A DNA stretch of 64,000 bases from Parvularculaceae bacterium (GTDB taxonomy: Bacteria; Pseudomonadota; Alphaproteobacteria; Caulobacterales; Parvularculaceae): the NCBI GenBank assembly GCA_013389105.1, contig JACADZ010000022.1, positions 1-64,000 on the forward strand, read 5' to 3'. Made by a program: the position numbers and the translations under genes. Shown piece after piece: positions 55,790 to 62,835 of the stretch. The notes under the pieces were generated by a model. The model saw nothing but the letters and a program-made list of their open reading frames with translations. It was not told the origin of the DNA and did not search any database. Every line of letters starts with the position of its first letter. Position 1 is the stretch's first letter.

Positions 55790-56502
55790 GTGCGCGATTC
55801 CGGGCTGCTTGGGGTGCTCGCTGTCTTGGCTGTTGCCGCGGGACCGGCCATTGCGCAGGACGTGACCGGCATCGCCAATGCGGATGTCCGGGCAGGTTAC
55901 AGATCGCTCAGTCTCAGAATGGGACGCCTGACTCCCGATGACGGCAAGGCGGCCGCCTTCGGCGCCCAGGTCGGCGCCCAGGCGACTCTCTCCGACCGGT
56001 TTTCCGTCCAGGGATCGGCGACGAACGGATTGGGTTCCGCGGCGCGCCGGCGCAGCTGCCGCGGCAGTTCGCTGAGAGCAAGGCCAGCCACGGGATCGAC
56101 GGCTCGGTCATCCTGGTCGCCCGGATTCCGGAAGGCGACCACGGGCCCGGCCGCACAGGGCTCGTCGTCGCCGGCAAGTGGATAAAGGAGGATTGGGAAT
56201 CGCGCTTAATGGTCGCCGCGTTGGCGGAGATCGGCGACCGCGCCCGCGCTGGAGTCCTGCTTGCGGAGCGCGCCGAGGTCACGCGGCGCGTCGGCTCTCT
56301 CGGCCGGATCGGCCCTCAGGCCACGAGCAGCCTCAACACTACGGCGCATTTCGGCGCCTTCAAGGACCAAAGCCGCCAGGCCGGGGCGGCGTTCAAGACG
56401 CTGATCGGGCGCCGACTCCAAGTGACCAGCGTCGCCCCGTTCGGCGCGAGCGAGGCCGCGCCGGACGCTGAGACCAAGCTTTTCCTGACCTACGAGTTAT
56501 AA
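55790..56502 (+). pseudogene. Secreted protein gene with a frameshift
   Basis: A GTG at 55790, after a G run, starts a signal peptide (GLLGVLAVLAVAAGPAIAQD) and continues DVRAGYRSLSLRMGRLTPDDG and ATLSDRFSVQG. Near 56000–56040 the coding signal moves to another frame, which continues GAPAQLPRQFAESKASHGID, VILVARIPEGD and ends at 56502 with LFLTYEL. Each half is open only in its own frame. The shift implies a one-base indel, real or technical. No known domain is visible; a secreted or outer-membrane protein is likely. Confidence 0.6.
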
Positions 56503-56513
56503 GGTCCGCCGAC

Positions 56514-56996
56514 TCACTGGGCGGCGGCGAAAGCATGATCGACATTCTGTCCGTATAGGGAGATTGTCGAGATCGCCATCTTTGCCGAGCCCTCGATCGG
56601 ACGGCGGGAATAGGCGACGTAGATCAGCGTGTCGTTGTCGGCGTCATAGATTCGCCGCACCGCCAACGCCTTGAAAATAAGGCTCTGGCGCTGCGAGAAG
56701 ACCTCCTCGCCGGCCTTGTCGAGGTTAATGTCGCCAATGCGGATTTCCCCGGTCTGGCGGCAGGCGATCGACGCATTCGAGGGATCCTCGAACCAGTTGC
56801 CTTTCGCGACGCGGTCCCAGAAGCCCCGGTCGAAATGGCTGAGGTGACAGGTGACCCCGTCGACTTTCGGATCTTTGAGGGCTTCGAGCTTGATCTCGTT
56901 GCCGACCCAATCATTCTTGAACTCACCGACCTCCGTCTCGCGCGCGCCGCAGGCGGCGACGAGGATCAGGGCGGCCGCGGCAAAGCCTTTTTTCAT
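56514..56996 (-). CDS. creA: CreA family protein
   Basis: The 160-residue protein has a lipoprotein-like signal (ALILVAACGA) and the CreA signature EVGEFKNDWVGNEIKLEAL, KVDGVTCHLSHFDRG and SNASIACRQTGEI, ending RRPIEGSAKMAIST. CreA is a conserved periplasmic protein of unknown biochemical role, first found beside the CreBC two-component genes in E. coli. Here no creBC is present. It is convergent with the frameshifted gene and divergent from the YceI gene. Confidence 0.93.
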   Translation of the reverse strand: MKKGFAAAALILVAACGARETEVGEFKNDWVGNEIKLEALKDPKVDGVTCHLSHFDRGFWDRVAKGNWFEDPSNASIACRQTGEIRIGDINLDKAGEEVFSQRQSLIFKALAVRRIYDADNDTLIYVAYSRRPIEGSAKMAISTISLYGQNVDHAFAAAQ

Positions 56997-57096
56997 TATG
57001 CGCGTATTTGGAGCGTGCCGGCCGCGTTTTCAATGTCGGCGTGGTCTTGTATTCGGCCGGCCGCTCGGGCATGCGGGTCCCCCGAAGGAGACCTCG

Positions 57097-57798
57097 ATGA
57101 TCGCCCGGCCGGCCGCCATTCTTCTATTGGCTTTGCTCGCCGCCTGCGCGCGCGACCGCCCTGAACCGCGCCCGGCGCAACCGGAATCCTCCTTGGGGCC
57201 AGCGCCAACGGAGCCCGTCGCGCCGATCGTCACGACGGCCCCTCCCGGGCGCTACACGATCGATCGATCGCACGCCAACCTCGTTTTCCGGATCGACCAT
57301 CTGGGCTTTTCCGATTATGTCGGCAGCTTCCCGGGGCTCGAGGCGGAACTCCAGTTCGACCCGTCGAACCCGTCGGCCATGTCGGTCAACGGCGCAGTGG
57401 ACCTGACGACGCTCCAGATACCGAACCCGCCAGCCGGTTTTGCGGCGGAACTGCTGAGCGCGCCTTGGCTCGGGGCCGGCGACAACCCTAAAGCGACATT
57501 CCGGTCGACCAGGGTCGAGCTCCTCGACCAGGACAGCGCCCGAGTGACAGGCGATCTTCAGTTTCGAGGCGTCGTCGCCCCGTTCACGCTCGAGGTTGAT
57601 TTCAGGGGCGGTTATCCCGGCATGGCGCCCTACGACCCGCATGCGCGCATCGGCTTTTCGGCGCGGGGAGTGCTGAAGCGATCCGCTCACGGAATGAACA
57701 TCGGGCTGCCTCCCGAGGGCTCGACGATGGGCGTCGGGGACGACGTGCGGGTCGAGATCGACGCCGAATTCACCGGGCCGCCGCTCGCGGCCGAATGA
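57097..57798 (+). CDS. YceI family lipoprotein
   Basis: The 233-residue protein starts at ATG 57097, seven bases after AAGGAG. It has a lipobox LALLAACARD and the YceI lipocalin-like barrel: YTIDRSHANLVFRIDHLGFS, NPKATFRSTRVE, VTGDLQFRGVVAPFTLEV and IGFSARGVLKRSAHGM. YceI proteins bind isoprenoid chains such as polyprenyl phosphates or quinones in the periplasm. The ligand is not proven here. Confidence 0.92.
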   Translation: MIARPAAILLLALLAACARDRPEPRPAQPESSLGPAPTEPVAPIVTTAPPGRYTIDRSHANLVFRIDHLGFSDYVGSFPGLEAELQFDPSNPSAMSVNGAVDLTTLQIPNPPAGFAAELLSAPWLGAGDNPKATFRSTRVELLDQDSARVTGDLQFRGVVAPFTLEVDFRGGYPGMAPYDPHARIGFSARGVLKRSAHGMNIGLPPEGSTMGVGDDVRVEIDAEFTGPPLAAE

Positions 57799-57801
57799 GC
57801 G

Positions 57802-57887
57802 TGGTGCGGGTGGTCGGGGTCGAACCGACACTCCTTTTGGGAACCAGATTTTGAGTCTGGCGCGTCTGCCAGTTCCGCCACACCCGC
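57802..57887 (-). tRNA. tRNA-Leu(CAA)
   Basis: Read on the minus strand, the 7-bp acceptor stem GCGGGTG/CACCCGC, discriminator A and encoded CCA (57802–57804) enclose a full cloverleaf. The anticodon stem CCAGA/TCTGG holds the loop CTCAAAA, giving anticodon CAA for UUG codons. A long variable arm (TTCCCAAAAGGAGT) marks it as class II, and the T arm reads GGTTCGACCCC. Confidence 0.97.
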
Positions 57888-58052
57888 AAAAGAGCGGCGG
57901 AGAATAGCCGGGCGAGGTCAGGGGTCAAGGTTCGGCCGGGCCGGGTAGCGTCTTCCCCCGAACCGTCCGGTCAGTCATCCGGCTCCAAGGCAATGTTAAC
58001 TCATCGCCCTTCACCTAGGCATGAAAAATCAATTAGAGGGAGCGCGACCTCG

Positions 58053-58802
58053 ATGGATGGAGCCTTCATGGCCGACGCGGCCGCCGCGAACGAGAGAGGA
58101 TCAGGGCCGCGCGCTTCGATGAAGGGCGTGACCGAGCTTCTGCGCGACATTCTCGACGATCTCGCGCAGACGCCGCAGAGTCGGCCGCCCATGACGCCCA
58201 GCGCCGCGGCCGACGCGCGGCCCGACCCGGTTGCAGCCGGCGCGACCGCAAGTCTCGGAGACGTCATCGACCGGCTCGACGAGCGCGGCTTCGGCCTCCT
58301 CTTCTTCCTGCTGGCGCTCCCCTGCATACCGCCCTTCGTTTACGTGCTGCCCCAGATCGTTTCGCTGCCGATGCTCGGCCTTTCCGGACAGATGGCGATG
58401 GGCCGCAAATCTCCCTGGTTTCCCGAATCCATCCGCAAGCGGACCTTCTCGATCGACGAGTTCAGAAAGGTTCTCGATCGAATGGAGAAGTATATCCGTT
58501 TCGTCGAACGCTTCTCCCATCCGCGCCTGCGGGCGGTGACGGGCCACGGCGCCTCTCGCGCCATCGGGGGGCTTCTCGCCATACCCTCGATCTCCATCCT
58601 CGTGCCGCTCATCGGCACCAACACGGTGCCCTCGATCGGGATCGCCTGCGTCTCCCTCGGCCTCATTTCACGCGATGGCGTCCTCGTGATTATCGGACTC
58701 CTCATCGGGGTCCTCTGGCCGATCCTCCTTTTCGGCGTGATCGCGTTCCTCGGCGTCGAGGGCCTCACCATGGTCAAAGAATGGCTGCTGTCTCAGTTTT
58801 AG
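58053..58802 (+). CDS. exoD: Exopolysaccharide synthesis protein ExoD
   Basis: The 249-residue protein has a variable N-terminus and the ExoD core: TELLRDILDDLA, GDVIDRLDERGFGLLFFLLALPCIPPF (split at about 70–96), GRKSPWFPESIRKR and five to six membrane helices, ending GVIAFLGVEGLTMVKEW. ExoD is required for normal exopolysaccharide and alkaline tolerance in rhizobia. The start at 58053 is favoured; 58068 is possible. Its molecular activity is unknown. Confidence 0.88.
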   Translation: MDGAFMADAAAANERGSGPRASMKGVTELLRDILDDLAQTPQSRPPMTPSAAADARPDPVAAGATASLGDVIDRLDERGFGLLFFLLALPCIPPFVYVLPQIVSLPMLGLSGQMAMGRKSPWFPESIRKRTFSIDEFRKVLDRMEKYIRFVERFSHPRLRAVTGHGASRAIGGLLAIPSISILVPLIGTNTVPSIGIACVSLGLISRDGVLVIIGLLIGVLWPILLFGVIAFLGVEGLTMVKEWLLSQF

Positions 58803-58862
58803 GGTCGGCCGCGACATTCGGACAGGGGCGCCTTTTCTCCCAAAGCCGCTAGGGTCTCACGC

Positions 58863-59462
58863 ATGCTTGCGGCGTTTCGAAAACGTAGCTTTACCGAAAA
58901 GGCGCTCATCGTCGGCGCCGTCGCCAGCGCCCTGTTGCTGGCGGGCGCCCATCTGTTCCAGGCGCTCGGCTACGCGCCGTGCCCGCTCTGCCTCGACCAG
59001 CGCTCGGTGCATTGGCTGGCCCTCGCGGTCGCCGTGCTCGGACTTGTCGCGCAGACGATTTTCAAGGCGCGCATCGCGGCTGCCGCAACGGTCGGCGCCG
59101 CAGCCCTCGTCTATGCGGTAAGCGCCGGCCTGTCCGGTTACCATGCCGGGGTCGAGTGGAAGTACTGGCCAGGACCGAAGAGTTGTTCGGCGACGGTCGA
59201 CGCCGGGACCTTGCCCGTGAGCGTCGAAGACCTGACGTCAGATCTCGCCGCCCGGAAGGTTTTCGCCGGCGGATGCGCTGACGCGCAATGGCGCCTCCTC
59301 GGCGTCTCGATGGCGGGCTACAATTTTCTGGTTTCCTCAGGCCTGTTCGCCCTGACGCTCGCCGCGGCGCTCGCCGCCGCCAGCGATGCGCGTCGGGCAA
59401 GGCGACCGGCGCCAGGGGCCGGCGCGGCGGCGGTCGACGCCGCGCCGGCGAAGCCCCAATGA
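58863..59462 (+). CDS. dsbB: Disulfide bond formation protein B
   Basis: DsbB reoxidises DsbA and passes electrons to quinone. The 199-residue protein has four membrane helices, the first redox pair in GYAPCPLCLDQRSVHW (CxxC, about 40–43) and a second pair around KSCSATVDAG and FAGGCADAQWR in the second periplasmic loop. The leader is short, with GCTAGGGT only a few bases before the ATG. It overlaps coq7 (ATGA), supporting a shared link to ubiquinone. Confidence 0.92.
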   Translation: MLAAFRKRSFTEKALIVGAVASALLLAGAHLFQALGYAPCPLCLDQRSVHWLALAVAVLGLVAQTIFKARIAAAATVGAAALVYAVSAGLSGYHAGVEWKYWPGPKSCSATVDAGTLPVSVEDLTSDLAARKVFAGGCADAQWRLLGVSMAGYNFLVSSGLFALTLAAALAAASDARRARRPAPGAGAAAVDAAPAKPQ

Positions 59463-60022
59463 CCATGGCGTTCGAACCGGCGCGCGAGCGCCCTGGCGCG
59501 CGCCGGAGCCGCCTCGAGGAGATGCTGCGCGTCGACCATGCCGGCGAGTATGGCGCTGTCCGGATCTATCAGGGTCAGCGCGCCGTTTTCGACGCGCTGC
59601 CGTCAAAGTCCGAGATGTCCGAAACCCTGCGGCGCATGGAGGAGGGCGAGGCCGCGCACCTCAAGACCTTCGACGCGCTCCTCGCCGACCGAACGGTTCG
59701 CCCCACCGCGCTCGCGCCCCTCTGGAACATCGCCGGCTACGCGCTGGGGGCGGCCACGGCGCTCATGGGCGAGAAGGCGGCGATGGCGGCGACCGAAGCC
59801 GTCGAGGGCGTTATCGAGCGCCATTACGCCGACCAGGCCAGCGAACTTCAGGAGGTCGAGCCCGCCCTCGCCGAGACGATCGCCTCCTTCCGCAACGACG
59901 AACTCGCTCACAAGAAGTCCGCGGAAGACGCCGGAGCGCACGAAGCCTTCGCCTATCCGCTGCTCAGGGCTGCGATCGCCGCCGGCTGCCGCCTCGCCAT
60001 CCGGCTCTCCGAGAAGCTCTAG
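59459..60022 (+). CDS. coq7: Demethoxyubiquinone hydroxylase Coq7
   Basis: Coq7 adds the last hydroxyl in ubiquinone synthesis using a di-iron centre. The 187-residue protein has the ferritin-like repeats: DHAGEYGAVRIYQGQ with a ligand Glu, MEEGEAAHLKTFDALL (ExxH) and FRNDELAHKKSAEDAGA (second ExxH). It starts at ATG 59459, overlapping the dsbB stop by four bases, as in many alphaproteobacteria. Confidence 0.95.
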   Translation: MTMAFEPARERPGARRSRLEEMLRVDHAGEYGAVRIYQGQRAVFDALPSKSEMSETLRRMEEGEAAHLKTFDALLADRTVRPTALAPLWNIAGYALGAATALMGEKAAMAATEAVEGVIERHYADQASELQEVEPALAETIASFRNDELAHKKSAEDAGAHEAFAYPLLRAAIAAGCRLAIRLSEKL

Positions 60023-60156
60023 CGGCTCCGATCAATTCCTCCGTTGGCGGGGGACGGGGGAGGATGACCGCCGGCCGTGATCTGCCGCCGAGGTCGGTTT
60101 GCGCCGTCGCCGACATCGCCTAGGGTGGCGCTGCCGCTGCTGGAGGTTTCGCCAAC

Positions 60157-60576
60157 ATGTATGTCGACGGCTTTGTGCTCCCGATCCCGGACAAGAACGC
60201 GGCCGCATATACGCGCATGGCGCGGCTGGGCGCCAAGGTGTGGATGAAGCACGGCGCGCTCCATTACGTCGAATGCCGGGCTGACGACGTCAAGCCGGGC
60301 AAGCTCACCTCCTTCCCGCAGGCGGTGAAGCTGAAGAAGGGCGAGTCGGTGTGGTTTTCCTGGATCGTCTACAAATCGCGCAAGCACCGCGACGAGGTCA
60401 TGAAGAAGGTTATGGCTGAATTTTCGGCCCTCGGCGACCCGTTGAAAATGCCGTTCGACGGCAAGCGCATGTTCTTTGGCGGCTTCAAGTCAGTCGTTGA
60501 GGCGGGGTCTCCGACCGTGACGCGAGCCGCCGGGAAACGTCCGGCCCGCAAGGCCCGCGCCAAGAAGGCGAGATGA
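60157..60576 (+). CDS. DUF1428 family protein
   Basis: The 139-residue protein begins MYVDGFVLPIPDKNAAAY and has the DUF1428 (ferredoxin-like, YbaA) signature: WMKHGALHYVECRADDVKPG, VWFSWIVYKSRKHRDEV and MPFDGKRMFFGGFKS. The C-terminus is extended by a basic tail (RAAGKRPARKARAKKAR). It heads a tight operon with the SDR and HCCA-isomerase genes (overlap of four bases). Its function is unknown. Confidence 0.9.
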   Translation: MYVDGFVLPIPDKNAAAYTRMARLGAKVWMKHGALHYVECRADDVKPGKLTSFPQAVKLKKGESVWFSWIVYKSRKHRDEVMKKVMAEFSALGDPLKMPFDGKRMFFGGFKSVVEAGSPTVTRAAGKRPARKARAKKAR

Positions 60577-61301
60577 AGCGGGCCTGCCTCGTGGTCGGGG
60601 CCGGCGACGGGCTTGGCGGCGCCGTCGCCCGAGCCTTCGCCGGCGAGGGCCTTGTCGCCTGCGTCACCCGCCGACCGCGCCATCTCGACCAGCTTGAAGC
60701 GCTCGCCGCCGATATTGGGCGTTCAGGCGGCGAGGCGCGCGCCTTCGGGGTCGATGCGCGCGACGAGCAGGAGACCGTCGCTCTTATTGACTGCATCGAG
60801 AAGGAGGTCGGCCCTCTCGAGGTCGCGGTCTTCAATGTCGGTGCAAATGTGCGGTTCGGCGTCCTCGAGACTACGTCGCAGGTCTACCGCAAGGTCTGGG
60901 AGATGGCCGCTTTCGCCGGCTTCCTCATGGGCCGCGAGGCCGCTCGAGTCATGCTCGCTCGCGGGCGGGGAACGATCCTGTTCACGGGCGCCACCGCATC
61001 GTTGCGCGGCCGCGACGGTTTTTCCGCGTTCGCCGGCGCCAAGCACGCCTTGCGCGCGCTCGCCCAGTCCATGGCCCGGGAACTTGGGCCGCGCGGCATA
61101 CACGTCGCTCACATTGTCGTCGACGGCGCCATCGAAGGCGAGTTCATCAAGGGACTGGTCCCGGACTATGAGGCGGGCCTTGCCCGCGGCGAGATCCTCA
61201 GAGCCGACGCCCTCGCCGCAAATTACGTTCATTTGTGGAAGCAGGACCGCTCGGCCTGGACGCACGAGCTTGATCTTCGTCCGTGGACGGAGGCCTTCTG
61301 A
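60573..61301 (+). CDS. SDR-family protein with Tyr replaced by Phe
   Basis: The 242-residue protein has the short-chain dehydrogenase fold: CLVVGAGDGLGGAVARAFAGEG for NAD(P), FNVGANV in place of NNAG, and LFTGATASLRGRDGF ending with FSAFAGAKHALRALAQSMAR. The catalytic YxxxK is FAGAK here, with Phe at the Tyr position. Reductase activity by the usual proton relay is therefore doubtful; this substitution is typical of the subgroup. It overlaps DUF1428 and the HCCA-isomerase gene. Confidence 0.9.
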   Translation: MKRACLVVGAGDGLGGAVARAFAGEGLVACVTRRPRHLDQLEALAADIGRSGGEARAFGVDARDEQETVALIDCIEKEVGPLEVAVFNVGANVRFGVLETTSQVYRKVWEMAAFAGFLMGREAARVMLARGRGTILFTGATASLRGRDGFSAFAGAKHALRALAQSMARELGPRGIHVAHIVVDGAIEGEFIKGLVPDYEAGLARGEILRADALAANYVHLWKQDRSAWTHELDLRPWTEAF

Positions 61302-61912
61302 TGGCGAAGACGGTCGATTTCATCTTCGATTTCGGGAGCCCCAATGCCTATCTTGCTTTCAGGGCGCTGCCGCCGGTCCTTGAGCGCGCCAGGGCGAGCG
61401 TAAAGATCGTTCCCTGCCTCCTGGGCGGCATCTTCAAGCTGACCAATAATCGCGCGCCGCTCGTCGCTTTCGCCGAGGTGAAGGGCAAGAATGACTACGA
61501 CATGCTCGAGATGCGCCGCTTCGTGACACGGCACGGCCTGTCGCGCTTCCGCCTGAACCCGCATTTCCCCGTGAACACCTTGCGCCTCATGCGCGGCCTC
61601 CTCGCCGCCGAAGAGCTTGGCGTCGGCGACGCCTATCTCGAAGCGGGGCTCTGCGGCATGTGGGAGGAAGGGCTCAAATTGGACGACGCAGGCGTCCTCG
61701 CCGGGCGCCTCAGGCAAAGCGGTCTCGACGCCGAGGCCGTCCTGGCCCTCGCCGAGGAACAGCGGGTGAAGGACGCTCTGGCCGCCAATACGCAAGCTGC
61801 CGTCGATCGCGGGGTCTTCGGCATACCGACCTTTTTCGTCGGCGATGAAATGTTCTTCGGCAAGGAACGCCTCAGCCAGATCGAGGAACTGCTGCTTTCA
61901 TCGGGCGATTAG
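61301..61912 (+). CDS. 2-hydroxychromene-2-carboxylate isomerase family (DsbA/kappa-GST fold)
   Basis: The 203-residue protein has the DsbA-like kappa-GST fold: KTVDFIFDFGSPNAYLAFRA with Ser as the glutathione-activating residue (about residue 14), PHFPVNTLRLMRG and GVFGIPTFFVGDEMFFGKERL. These enzymes isomerise chromene carboxylates using glutathione in aromatic degradation, but many relatives have unknown roles. The start overlaps the SDR stop (TGATG). A hairpin at 61955–61983 follows. Confidence 0.9.
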   Translation: MAKTVDFIFDFGSPNAYLAFRALPPVLERARASVKIVPCLLGGIFKLTNNRAPLVAFAEVKGKNDYDMLEMRRFVTRHGLSRFRLNPHFPVNTLRLMRGLLAAEELGVGDAYLEAGLCGMWEEGLKLDDAGVLAGRLRQSGLDAEAVLALAEEQRVKDALAANTQAAVDRGVFGIPTFFVGDEMFFGKERLSQIEELLLSSGD

Positions 61913-61954
61913 AGCGCCGGGCCAGGCGCAAAGCCTCCCGACCGCCCAAGCCCG

Positions 61955-61983
61955 GAGCGGCGGGCGTAAGCGCCCGCCCGCTC
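61955..61983. terminator. GC-rich hairpin between convergent genes
   Basis: GAGCGGCGGGCG pairs with CGCCCGCCCGCTC across TAAG, with one bulged base. It sits between the ends of two convergent genes. No T run follows on either strand, so it may only pause or stabilise the transcripts. Confidence 0.35.
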
Positions 61984-62031
61984 AAACGACGCGCCGACAT
62001 CGTCCGACCTCGATGCTTCGCGGGCGTTTCC

Positions 62032-62691
62032 TCAGCGCGGCGCCGCGTGGGTAGAAGCGGGGACCGCTGTCGCCCGCGGCGACTCATTGAAATCGTTGGG
62101 GCTCAGGAACGGTGCAATCCCGGCTAGGCCGGGGAGAGCGGCGACATCCGCAACCGCCGGTTTCGCCGAAACTGAATCAAGGCTGACCGAGGAAGCCGAC
62201 GCGCCGTTACGGTAGAATTCCATGAAGTTGACGGCCATGGCGGCATGGTTTGAGAGATTTGCCTGGACGTTTTTCGTGCTGACGCCGCCGTCGCTGATCG
62301 CGTAGCGCGAAACCGCGAGGTTCGAGCCGGCGCCGACGGCCTTTCCGAAGCTGAACGAGATATTGAACTCGTTGACCGTGTTGAGATCGACCCCCGGCAC
62401 GTCGTTCCAGAGCGTAATGATGTTGAGACCGAGGCAGCCCGCCGCTCCTGTATTGCAGACCTCAAGCGCCGCGACGTGTTTTAGCCCATTGGCCTCGAAC
62501 CTGACGATCTCGCTTGGCCCCTGCGGCCCGTTCACGGTGCTTGTCGTCGCTCCAGCGATGCCGAGATTGGTCAGCGCCTGGATGACATTTTGCGTGGTGA
62601 AGGCGTTGACCGTCTGAGCCCCAGCCGGCGCGGCGAATGCCAACGCAGCGAGGCAAGTTCCCGCCGCAGCGGCGTTCTTTAGCAACTTCAT
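62032..62691 (-). CDS. YbjN-domain secreted protein
   Basis: The 219-residue protein has a signal peptide ending AAPAGAQ and a YbjN-like domain: TTQNVIQALTNLGIAG, CLGLNIITLWND, VNEFNISFSFGKAVG and MAVNFMEFYRNG. YbjN proteins resemble type III secretion chaperones in fold, but the exported versions have no known role. The C-terminal 50 residues are low-complexity and not conserved. It is divergent from the permease. Confidence 0.75.
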   Translation of the reverse strand: MKLLKNAAAAGTCLAALAFAAPAGAQTVNAFTTQNVIQALTNLGIAGATTSTVNGPQGPSEIVRFEANGLKHVAALEVCNTGAAGCLGLNIITLWNDVPGVDLNTVNEFNISFSFGKAVGAGSNLAVSRYAISDGGVSTKNVQANLSNHAAMAVNFMEFYRNGASASSVSLDSVSAKPAVADVAALPGLAGIAPFLSPNDFNESPRATAVPASTHAAPR

Positions 62692-62835
62692 GGCTTTTAC
62701 CCCTCTTTATGGACCGGTGGCCCTCAAGACCATCCTAGCCGGAATTCCGGGGCCGCGATACAGCCCGTGCGCCCATGAAGCGACAGAACTCCCGAAACCG
62801 GCCATTGTCCTCGGCCGTTCGTCCTGGAGCCCTCC

